The position numbers and the translations under genes were made by a program. Shown piece by piece: positions 1-5,783 of a stretch of DNA of 6,300 nucleotides; positions within the stretch are counted from its first letter, which is position 1; the number at the start of each line of letters is the position of its first letter. The stretch comes from Pseudomonadota bacterium (GTDB lineage: Bacteria; Cyanobacteriota; Vampirovibrionia; LMEP-6097), in NCBI GenBank assembly GCA_009924885.1, contig RFQS01000135.1, positions 1 through 6,300 on the forward strand. The letters run 5' to 3'. The notes beneath the pieces are model-generated. The model did no database searches, had not been told where the DNA came from, and saw only the letters and a program-made list of their open reading frames with translations.

Positions 1-1
1 C

Positions 2-478
2 TGCTTATCATTAGTTAATAGCCTTAGCTTTTCTGCATCAAATCTTACCTTGATACACCGAGTAAGCTCTGCCTCTGTACAAATTCAAAATTTTAAAGAA
101 AGTCCAAATCTAAGCTTCATGAATTTTATTCGTTCTAAAAAGAATGGCTACAAAACAGAGAAAGTAGAAAAAGCTTGTATGAATTCAGATCTAGTAATTT
201 TCGGTATAGATGCTAAGTCACCTGTAATAAGCTTCCCTGATAATTCTAAAGCTGTGATTCTTGACTTTAACTCCAACCCATCATGCATAGTGAATTCTAG
301 GCTTAAAGGAAGTAGCTACATAGGTTTAGAAACTTTAGATAAATATATCAGAGAATATTCTTACAGACAAAATAATGATTTTGATTTGTTAAATAGACTC
401 AGCATCGGTGAAGATTTTATAATTTCACAGATTGATAGTCCAAAGACACTGTTACTGAACGTACAAGTTCAAAGCTGA
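2..478 (+). CDS. 3' part of a Rossmann-fold protein resembling glutamyl-tRNA reductase
   Basis: The reading frame is open from the left edge to TGA at 476-478 (158 codons visible), so the true start lies outside the window. A TTG at 50 is in frame but has no special claim to be the start. The visible part reads like the second half of an NAD(P)-binding domain. It has a strand ending LTLIHR, then a segment SDLVIFGIDAKSPVI, then KAVILDFNSNP, then SSYIGLETLDKY. This order matches glutamyl-tRNA reductase (HemA), where a D-I-V-I-x-A-T-x-x-P-x-P-V-I strand is followed by L-I-D-x-x-V-P-R-D and then by a Y-x-x-D-D-L motif. In that family the enzyme reduces glutamyl-tRNA to glutamate-1-semialdehyde for haem synthesis. 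Oddities: the wording is degenerate and only about 49 residues follow the ETLDKY motif, against roughly 115 in E. coli HemA. The helical dimerisation domain is therefore missing. It could instead be another Rossmann dehydrogenase. The gene is certain, its identity is tentative. Confidence 0.4.
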   Translation, partial: CLSLVNSLSFSASNLTLIHRVSSASVQIQNFKESPNLSFMNFIRSKKNGYKTEKVEKACMNSDLVIFGIDAKSPVISFPDNSKAVILDFNSNPSCIVNSRLKGSSYIGLETLDKYIREYSYRQNNDFDLLNRLSIGEDFIISQIDSPKTLLLNVQVQS

Positions 479-499
479 GGACGACGAGTGACCAGTGTC

Positions 500-1903
500 C
501 TAAAATCTGCGTTGCCAACTAAGTTTCCTCTGATTAACCCACTCTGGCAGTGTTTCAGCATTATAGGCAAACTGTGCAGCTTCTAACTGCTCCATCGTTA
601 AATTAGTCGATTCCCCAAGAAAAGCATTATTTAATGAAGCATTTTCCAGAGAAGTATTTAAAAGATTCGCTGTTCCGAAATTAGCCCCATCAAGGATAGC
701 GTCTTTAAAATTAGCACCTTCTAAATTAGCTGAACGGAAATTTGCAGCAGTTAAATTAGCTCCTTTAAAATTAGCGTTTCGTAAATCGGCACTCATAAAA
801 TTAGCACCTTGTAACTGTGCTTTTTCAAAATTAGCATCAAAAGCCACTGCATTTTCAAAATAAACTTCTAAAAAACTTGTCTCTTTAAAATTAGCCCTAG
901 CAAGTAAAGCACCCTCAAAAAGAACATTTTTACCAGCAGCACCATAAAAATTAGCATCAGTTAGCTCAGCTGCTCTTAATTTCACATGATCCATTTTCGC
1001 CCTAATAAAATTTCCTTCTTTAAGGACAGCTTGACTCATATCAGCACCATCAAGCTTCGCACCTCTAAATTGAACCTGCTCTATGACAACACCTCGCATA
1101 TCTACTTGCCTTAAATCACTCTGAATAAAACGATTTAAGTATTTAAAGTCGATACTTTTTAAATCTAATCCAGATAAATTTATTTTCTCAGTATACTCAG
1201 TACCTTTAGCTGTAACCTTTCCAACACCCTGCTCCTCTAAAATCAGTAACAATAGTGCATTAGTAATAACCCCTGGATATTTAAGACCTGTAAGTGGAGC
1301 TTCTTCTATGACTTCTCCTGAGTCTTCGTGCTTTTGGTGAGGTAAAACATATTTTTCTATAAGAATTTTAAGTTCAGGATCTATAGTACCCTTGTAAGCC
1401 TCTGGCAGTTTATGATTGACCTTAATATATCCGATTAAAGCTTTTCTTTTTTCATCTTTGTAAAAGGTCTGACCATAATAATAAAGCCCTACACCTCCAG
1501 CTATACCTACAAGCAAAATAAGCTGCAGAACAAAACTTTTCAGAATGGCTTCAAAATCATTTAAAGTCTGTACATTAGCCATTAAATATTTTTCAAAACG
1601 AACAAAAACATTTCTAGAATTAATCTTCGAAAGAAACTCTTGATCACTTAAAGCTTCATCAATAATCTTAAGATCTTTAGAAAGATTTTTCTTAAGCTCA
1701 TTCATTTCGTCACTTGACTGCTCAAGAGCAAGCTTCGTAGATTGTCCTTCATCAGCCAAATCATCTTCACTGACTTGATCTCCATCATTTAGAGCATCAA
1801 CAGATGGAACCTCAGCTAAATCTTCCACGTCAGAATCCAGCTCCGCAGGGGATTCTACGGATACATCCATTTGATTTTCATCTAAGCTTACATCATCAGC
1901 CAT
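500..1903 (-). CDS. membrane-anchored pentapeptide-repeat protein with acidic N-terminus
   Basis: The protein has 467 residues from ATG at 1903; a TTG six bases upstream (1909) would add two. Neither start has a clear ribosome-binding site. Residues 1-65 are very acidic and low in complexity. Residues 66-120 look helical. Residues about 122-143 form one hydrophobic membrane segment (core VLQLILLVGIAGGVGLYYYG), followed by the basic stretch KDEKRK. Residues about 240-430 are pentapeptide repeats of the A(N/D)(L/F)xx type (for example GANLTAANFRSANLEGANF), a family that folds as a right-handed quadrilateral beta-helix. The tail ends EWVNQRKLSWQRRF. Pentapeptide proteins such as Qnr and MfpA mimic DNA and bind gyrase, but those are about 200 residues long with no membrane anchor, so that role is not supported. 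A membrane-tethered scaffold is more likely, but the function is unknown. Topology is ambiguous, because basic residues lie on both sides of the segment. It lies about 36 nt downstream of tgt on the same strand, probably cotranscribed. Confidence 0.85.
   Translation of the reverse strand: MADDVSLDENQMDVSVESPAELDSDVEDLAEVPSVDALNDGDQVSEDDLADEGQSTKLALEQSSDEMNELKKNLSKDLKIIDEALSDQEFLSKINSRNVFVRFEKYLMANVQTLNDFEAILKSFVLQLILLVGIAGGVGLYYYGQTFYKDEKRKALIGYIKVNHKLPEAYKGTIDPELKILIEKYVLPHQKHEDSGEVIEEAPLTGLKYPGVITNALLLLILEEQGVGKVTAKGTEYTEKINLSGLDLKSIDFKYLNRFIQSDLRQVDMRGVVIEQVQFRGAKLDGADMSQAVLKEGNFIRAKMDHVKLRAAELTDANFYGAAGKNVLFEGALLARANFKETSFLEVYFENAVAFDANFEKAQLQGANFMSADLRNANFKGANLTAANFRSANLEGANFKDAILDGANFGTANLLNTSLENASLNNAFLGESTNLTMEQLEAAQFAYNAETLPEWVNQRKLSWQRRF
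618..1180 (-). repeat. pentapeptide-coding tandem repeats with 15-nt period
   Basis: This stretch encodes about 190 residues of pentapeptide repeat inside the anchored protein. The plus-strand octamer AAATTAGC (complement of GCTAATTT, Ala-Asn-Phe) starts at 678, 708, 723, 753, 768, 798, 828, 888 and 948. Every one of these positions is congruent modulo 15. Near-copies fall in the same phase at 738, 783 and 813. The array therefore keeps exact five-codon register over at least 270 bases, and the same codons are used again and again. Towards the N-terminal side (above about 960) the repeats become more divergent, while the core between about 675 and 960 is the most uniform. Confidence 0.85.
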
Positions 1904-1913
1904 TTTCAAAATC

Positions 1914-1938
1914 GAAAAATACTAAAAAAGTATTTTTC
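1914..1938 (-). other. AT-rich hairpin between tgt and the pentapeptide gene
   Basis: GAAAAATACT (1914-1923) and AGTATTTTTC (1929-1938) are perfect 10-base arms around a 5-base loop. The hairpin fills most of the gap between the tgt stop (1940) and the next start (1903). Read on the minus strand, the 3' arm ends in UUUUUC, so it resembles a weak intrinsic terminator or attenuator. Only two of the ten pairs are G-C. It could lower expression of the downstream gene or be a processing site, or it could be chance in AT-rich DNA. Confidence 0.45.
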
Positions 1939-1939
1939 A

Positions 1940-3040
1940 TTAAGTATTTAAATACTTCACTGGATCGAAAGTACCACTGATAATATTCCCCCTAATCTCT
2001 TTAGCTAAATTAATCAGGTAGGTCAAATTATGTATACTCAAAAGCGTTCCAGCAGTAATTTCATGAACCTTCCATAAATGCCTGACATAGGCACGACTGT
2101 GATTCACACAGGTATAACAGGGGCATCCCTCAACTAGTGGAGAAAAGTCCTCTGTATACTTCTGATTCTTAATCTGCATGCGCTCACCATTAAAATCAAA
2201 AAAACCACCATGGCGAGCAATGCGAGTCGGCATCACACAATCAAACATATCAATCCCAGCAGCAATCGCTTTTACTATATCCTCTTTAGTACCTATCCCC
2301 ATAAGATATCTAGGTTTATTTTCTGGTAATAATGGTGTAGTAAACTCTACTATTCGATCTATATCTTCCCTGCTTTCACCCACTGAGACTCCACCAATAG
2401 CGAATCCTGGGACATTTAAGCCTGAAATAAACTCTGCACTCTGCTTTCTAAGATCTTCATAAATTCCACCCTGCACTATAAGGAATAAAGCCTGATCCTC
2501 AGCCCTAGCATGAGCTTGCACACAACGCTCAGCCCAAGCATGTGTACGCAGCATCGCCTCACGAGCTTCTTCATGAGTAGCATTGCCCTGCGGGCAATGA
2601 TCAAAGGCCATGATAATATCAGCACCTAATTTATTTTGCGTTAAGATAGAGTCTTCTGGACTCATGAAATGCTTCTGACCAGTGACTGTATCGATAAACT
2701 CAGCTCCAGAGTCGGAGATTTTACACTTATTAATTCGCATTTGTGAAAAAATTTGAAAACCTCCCGAATCTGTTAAAAATGGTTTTTCAAAATTAGTCCA
2801 TTTATGTAAGCCACCAGCCTTAGCTATCAAATCAGCCCCTGGGCGCAAAAATAAATGATAAGTATTAGCTAAACTAATTTCAGTACCACAAGCACGTACC
2901 TGATCATAAGTCATAGCCTTCACCGTAGATTGTGTGCCTACTGGCATAAATACTGGAGTCTCTATATTACCGTGAGGAGTAGTGATTATCCCAGCACGGG
3001 CTTTATTTTGCTTTGCTATTAACTCATAAGTAACTGCCAT
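1940..3040 (-). CDS. tgt: queuine/preQ1 tRNA-guanine transglycosylase
   Basis: This is a full-length Tgt of 366 residues (family usual about 370-385). In bacteria it swaps guanine 34 of GUN-anticodon tRNAs (Asp, Asn, His, Tyr) for preQ1, the committed step of queuosine in the cytoplasm. The TIM-barrel motifs are intact. LTDSGGFQ carries the general acid/base Asp91. MAFDHC carries the base-binding Asp147. VQGG lies at 189-192. GIDMFDCVMPTR carries the nucleophile Asp267. The zinc site is Cys306, Cys308, Cys311 (CPCYTC) and His337. The loop GGVSVGE keeps Val220, the position that is Val in preQ1-using bacterial enzymes and Gly in queuine-using eukaryotic ones, which favours preQ1. The ATG at 3040 matches the normal family N-terminus (MAVTYELIAKQNKARAG), although no Shine-Dalgarno sequence precedes it. 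It is transcribed divergently from the flhA unit and sits upstream of the pentapeptide gene. No other queuosine genes are visible. Confidence 0.97.
   Translation of the reverse strand: MAVTYELIAKQNKARAGIITTPHGNIETPVFMPVGTQSTVKAMTYDQVRACGTEISLANTYHLFLRPGADLIAKAGGLHKWTNFEKPFLTDSGGFQIFSQMRINKCKISDSGAEFIDTVTGQKHFMSPEDSILTQNKLGADIIMAFDHCPQGNATHEEAREAMLRTHAWAERCVQAHARAEDQALFLIVQGGIYEDLRKQSAEFISGLNVPGFAIGGVSVGESREDIDRIVEFTTPLLPENKPRYLMGIGTKEDIVKAIAAGIDMFDCVMPTRIARHGGFFDFNGERMQIKNQKYTEDFSPLVEGCPCYTCVNHSRAYVRHLWKVHEITAGTLLSIHNLTYLINLAKEIRGNIISGTFDPVKYLNT
1942..1957. repeat. perfect 16-bp palindrome at the end of tgt
   Basis: AAGTATTTAAATACTT is a perfect 16-base palindrome covering the last codons (KYLNT) and part of the stop codon of tgt. 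It contains one copy each of AGTATTT and AAATACT, the same 7-mers that form the hairpin at 1914-1938. It could be a protein-binding dyad or one half of an alternative RNA fold. It has no loop, so alone it would fold poorly. Confidence 0.5.
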
Positions 3041-3080
3041 AAGAAATTTAAAGATAACTATAAAACTCTACACTATTTTA

Positions 3081-3109
3081 TTGCCCCTAGCTTAAGCTGG
3101 GAATATAAT
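3081..3109 (+). promoter_or_regulatory. sigma70-type promoter for the unknown gene and flhA
   Basis: TTGCCC (3081-3086; four of six matches to TTGACA) is followed by a 17-base spacer and a perfect TATAAT (3104-3109). Transcription would start near 3116, giving a leader of about 56 bases before the TTG start at 3172. Orientation and spacing fit the rightward operon. No sigma28-type flagellar promoter (TAAA-N15-GCCGATAA) was seen here, so this looks like housekeeping expression. Confidence 0.65.
3086..3101. promoter_or_regulatory. dyad in the promoter spacer, possible operator
   Basis: AGCTTAAGCT (3089-3098) is a perfect 10-base palindrome. It is flanked by CC on the left and GG on the right (one mismatched pair at 3088/3099), making a 16-base imperfect dyad. 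It lies almost exactly between the -35 and -10 hexamers, where a bound repressor would block RNA polymerase or a MerR-like activator would act. No regulator gene is nearby to name. Confidence 0.35.
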
Positions 3110-3116
3110 GGTCATA

Positions 3117-3156
3117 GTAGTAAATATAAACTACACTTATATTTTACTTAGTAAAA
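3117..3156 (+). promoter_or_regulatory. overlapping hairpins in the 5' leader
   Basis: Three inverted repeats overlap in the predicted leader. A: GTAGT 3117-3121 with ACTAC 3130-3134. B: AAATATAA 3122-3129 with TTATATTT 3137-3144, extendable to 3119-3148 with one bulge. C: TTTTACT 3142-3148 with AGTAAAA 3150-3156. B excludes A and C. Stems are almost all A-T, so this may be only composition, but the region sits directly upstream of the ribosome-binding site. Confidence 0.3.
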
Positions 3157-3157
3157 A

Positions 3158-3165
3158 AGAGGTGG
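3158..3165 (+). promoter_or_regulatory. strong ribosome-binding site fixing a TTG start
   Basis: AGAGGTGG begins 14 bases and ends 6 bases before the TTG at 3172. There is no in-frame ATG or GTG between the upstream stop (TAA at 3127) and this TTG, and the next in-frame Met codon is at residue 25. The spacing therefore supports TTG as the real start. Confidence 0.65.
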
Positions 3166-3171
3166 AACTGC

Positions 3172-3600
3172 TTGAATGAAGATAGAGATAGAGACAAACA
3201 GATCCCCTGTATAGTCGGTAAAGGTTTAATTACTGCTAAAAAAGATATGATCAGAGTATTAAAAGGCTTTGATCACGTTAAATTTATAGATGAAATAGAC
3301 GGTCAGGTCTTTACAGAAAGTGAAGCTTTCGTCGTCGAAGTCTTCGTTTCTGATTCTGAAGGAACTTTAATCTTCAATAGAAGAATTCATATAAATGTTA
3401 ATTCATTTGACTACTTGAGGATAATGGAAAATCAACCAGGTCACGTAGAATTAGTAGACGGCCATAGGGTACTTAAATTATATGCGATGACTGATCCATT
3501 CGAGAACAAAGAAATTCTCATGAATGAAGTAATCGAAAATCGTAATAACTTTGATGGTTATTATGAGGAAGACGACATAATATTTGACGATGATTTCTAA
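3172..3600 (+). CDS. unrecognised acidic protein overlapping flhA
   Basis: This is a 142-residue soluble protein with no signal peptide or membrane segment, and I do not recognise its family. It opens with a charged run (MNEDRDRDK). Around residues 35-80 it has an apparently beta-rich core with alternating hydrophobic residues (AFVVEVFVSDSEG, then LIFNRRIHINVN). A second such part follows at about 90-106 (HVELVDGHRVLKLYAM). It ends in a very acidic tail (EEDDIIFDDDF). The TTG start is supported by AGAGGTGG six bases upstream and by a good promoter. Its last 11 bases overlap the ATG of flhA, so the two are translationally coupled and should be made together. By inference it could be a small partner or regulator of flagellar export, or a general protein that happens to share the operon. 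It is a real gene, judged by start signals, length and coupling. No function can be given. Confidence 0.8.
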   Translation: MNEDRDRDKQIPCIVGKGLITAKKDMIRVLKGFDHVKFIDEIDGQVFTESEAFVVEVFVSDSEGTLIFNRRIHINVNSFDYLRIMENQPGHVELVDGHRVLKLYAMTDPFENKEILMNEVIENRNNFDGYYEEDDIIFDDDF

Positions 3601-5713
3601 GCCTCTCAATTTACAGAACCTCACCCATTTCTTCAAACAAGTATTTAAAAATCAATCAAACGTTCTCTCCGCGTTCGTTATCATTATCATTGGCATGCTT
3701 TTAGTGCCTCTGCCTAGCTTCATACTCGACTTAGCTTTTGTTTTAAATTTTTCTTTTGCTATAGGTATCATCCTAGTTACCATGCATATAAATGAACCTT
3801 TAGAGTTCAGTACTTTTCCCACCCTCCTTTTAATCATTACTCTAGCAAGATTAGCTCTCGAGATTAGTGCAACTAGATCTATCTTAATCAGTGGTCACGC
3901 TGGTAATGTTATACATTCTGTAGGTGAATTTGTTGTTGGTGGTAATTTCGTCGTTGGAATAATCATCTTTTTAATTTTATTTATAGTTAACTTTATAGTT
4001 GTTACTCAAGGTGCAGGCAGAGTATCAGAAGTCGCTGCTAGATTTGCGTTAGACAGTATGCCTGGTAAACAGCTAGCCGTAGATGCTGACCTCAACGCAG
4101 GTCTAATAGATGAAGCACAAGCCAAAGAAAGACGTAAATCGATAGCAAGAGAAGCCGATTTTTATTCCACTATGGATGGTGGCTCTAAGTTTGTGAAAGG
4201 TGATGCCATAGCATCTATCATCATCGCTTTAATAAATATAGTAGCTGGTTTTATTATTGGTATGGTACAGCTACAAATGTCTGCTGGAGAAGCTGCTTCA
4301 CTATTTACTTTATTAACCATCGGTGAAGGTCTTGCTTCACAAATACCTGCTCTTGTAATCAGTGTTGCAACAGGTATCTTAGTTACTCGTTCTAATCCAG
4401 ACATAGAATTTGCTACAGACATGGGTAACCAACTTTTTAAGAGAAAAGAAGTTATCGGAATCTCTGCTGGAACTATGTTTATACTCGCACTCGGTATCCG
4501 AGGAGCCTTCTTCCCATTTATGACAGTGGCTTTGGGGCTTGGCTGGTGGGCTTACAGTAAATACAAAAGTGAAATAGAGTTAAAGGAAGTTACTGAAGCG
4601 AATAGAGCTGCGACTGATGCGGAACAAGCAGAGATGAGTCACCATGAGAAACTCAAGCAGAAAGAAAAAGACAACAGTCCTGAAGCAGTCTTAAAATTAC
4701 TCAAAGTCGATCAAATCGAATTAGAAATAGGCTATAAGCTAGTAGGACTTATAGATAAAAAACAGAATGGTGATCTAATGTCACGCATCGGACAAATACG
4801 CAGACAAATAATGGTAGACCTAGGCTTGCCAGTGCCTCCAGTAAGAGTTCATGACAACTTAGCAGAATTAGGTGCTGATGAATATCAGATAAAACTTAGA
4901 GGCTGTGTAATAGCGAAGGGCAGCGTATTAATAGACGCCTTCCTTGCAGTTAATACTGGGCTAGTTGATCCAATCGCAGAACCACTCAGAGGCACTGAAA
5001 CCGTAGAACCAAGCTATGGCTTGCCTGCCACTTGGGTAAAAGGGGATGAAAAAGAAAGAGCTGAGTCGCTAGGTTATACAGTAGCTACGCCATCTTCAGT
5101 AATAGCGACGCATTTAACAGAGGCGATTAAAATTTTTGCTGGTGAAATAATCTCTAGGCAGAGCTTGGTAGCGATGCTAGATGAGGTTAAAGAATTTAAT
5201 GAAAGTATAGTGGAAGAAGTTTCTAGCCTGTTAAGTAAAGGGGAATTATTAAATATACTTTCAGGCTTATTAAGTGAACAAGTCTCCATTAGAGACTTTT
5301 CACTAGTCTTAGAGAATATCGCCAACAATGCTAAATTAAATAAAGATAAGGACTTCCTCGTAGAAAGGGTTAGGGAAGGTCTTAGCCGCCAAATCGCTTC
5401 ACAGTATTTAGTCGATAATGTTCTAAACTGTATGACCTTCCACCCTGCGACAGAAGAAGATATGCTGAAATCTTTACACCTTGATAAACTTGCATTAGAA
5501 CCGACTAAAGCTAAGACTATATTAGGTCAGATTAATCAAGGCTTTGAGGATGTATCCTCTCAAGGTTTCCCTCCCGTGCTTCTATGTAATGGAAAAATCA
5601 GATTACCTTTAAGACGGATACTCGAAAGATCTCTTCCACAGCTAGCTATTCTATCTTATAACGAAGTACCTACGAATATAGATGCTCAATCAGTACTCAC
5701 TATAGGTGAATAG
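3590..5713 (+). CDS. flhA: flagellar type III export gate protein FlhA
   Basis: FlhA is the large inner-membrane protein of the flagellar export gate. It uses proton motive force and its cytosolic nonameric ring docks chaperone-substrate complexes. The protein has 707 residues (family usual about 690-710). About eight membrane segments are visible between residues 24 and 322. The FHIPEP signature is at 144-167 (core RFALDSMPGKQLAVDAD). DGGSKFVKGDAIAS follows, with Asp205 likely equivalent to Salmonella Asp208 in the proton path. A charged linker at 325-365 is followed by the cytosolic domain, including VPPVRV and the PSSVIATHLTEAI region. No frameshift or missing block is seen. I chose ATG 3590; TTG 3584 would add two residues. 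No good ribosome-binding site is spaced correctly (GAGGAA at 3565-3570 is rather far), so translation probably relies on coupling to the overlapping upstream gene. NFVVGIIIF and RVSEVAARF fit FlhA rather than virulence homologues. The neighbours flhB and flhF are absent here. Confidence 0.96.
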   Translation: MISKPLNLQNLTHFFKQVFKNQSNVLSAFVIIIIGMLLVPLPSFILDLAFVLNFSFAIGIILVTMHINEPLEFSTFPTLLLIITLARLALEISATRSILISGHAGNVIHSVGEFVVGGNFVVGIIIFLILFIVNFIVVTQGAGRVSEVAARFALDSMPGKQLAVDADLNAGLIDEAQAKERRKSIAREADFYSTMDGGSKFVKGDAIASIIIALINIVAGFIIGMVQLQMSAGEAASLFTLLTIGEGLASQIPALVISVATGILVTRSNPDIEFATDMGNQLFKRKEVIGISAGTMFILALGIRGAFFPFMTVALGLGWWAYSKYKSEIELKEVTEANRAATDAEQAEMSHHEKLKQKEKDNSPEAVLKLLKVDQIELEIGYKLVGLIDKKQNGDLMSRIGQIRRQIMVDLGLPVPPVRVHDNLAELGADEYQIKLRGCVIAKGSVLIDAFLAVNTGLVDPIAEPLRGTETVEPSYGLPATWVKGDEKERAESLGYTVATPSSVIATHLTEAIKIFAGEIISRQSLVAMLDEVKEFNESIVEEVSSLLSKGELLNILSGLLSEQVSIRDFSLVLENIANNAKLNKDKDFLVERVREGLSRQIASQYLVDNVLNCMTFHPATEEDMLKSLHLDKLALEPTKAKTILGQINQGFEDVSSQGFPPVLLCNGKIRLPLRRILERSLPQLAILSYNEVPTNIDAQSVLTIGE

Positions 5714-5723
5714 TAGTACATAA

Positions 5724-5744
5724 TATTCCCTTTTTAAGGGAATA
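5724..5744 (+). terminator. hairpin after flhA, weak terminator candidate
   Basis: TATTCCCTT (5724-5732) and AAGGGAATA (5736-5744) are perfect 9-base arms with a TTT loop, beginning 11 bases after the flhA stop. The downstream sequence is AAAACT, not a T-tract, and the opposite strand has no T-run either. A canonical intrinsic terminator is therefore not supported. It may mark an mRNA 3' end formed by other means, or only protect the flhA message while some readthrough reaches the lipoprotein gene. Confidence 0.35.
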
Positions 5745-5770
5745 AAAACTGTGTAATACTCTAAGCACTC

Positions 5771-5776
5771 AGAGGG
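5771..5776 (+). promoter_or_regulatory. ribosome-binding site of the lipoprotein gene
   Basis: AGAGGG ends seven bases before the ATG at 5784, a normal spacing. CTCT at 5759-5762 could pair with AGAG at 5771-5774, but four base pairs are too few to claim regulation. I see no convincing separate promoter in the 70-base gap after flhA. Confidence 0.6.
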
Positions 5777-5783
5777 ACAGTAC

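Noticed and set aside
479..499. GGAC at 479-482 and GTCC at 497-500 between convergent genes as a bidirectional terminator
   Set aside because: Only four base pairs around a 14-base loop, and no T-tract on either strand.
500..1903. Pentapeptide protein as a quinolone-resistance (Qnr/MfpA) protein
   Set aside because: It is more than twice as long, has a membrane segment and an acidic N-terminus, and lacks the compact all-repeat design of that group.
2178..2462. Open frame of 94 codons on the plus strand inside tgt
   Set aside because: It is the antisense shadow of a well-conserved tgt coding region, with no start signals of its own.
3057..3062. TATAGT on the minus strand as a -10 element for tgt
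   Set aside because: The matching -35 position reads GGCAAT, and the leader would be only about 10 bases; not convincing.
3652..5328. Three minus-strand open frames (about 61-86 codons) inside flhA
   Set aside because: All are antisense to conserved FlhA sequence and show no ribosome-binding site or recognisable protein features.
5754..5759. TAATAC as a -10 element for the lipoprotein gene
   Set aside because: No -35 hexamer at acceptable distance; the nearest (TTCCCT) is 22 bases away and lies inside the hairpin.
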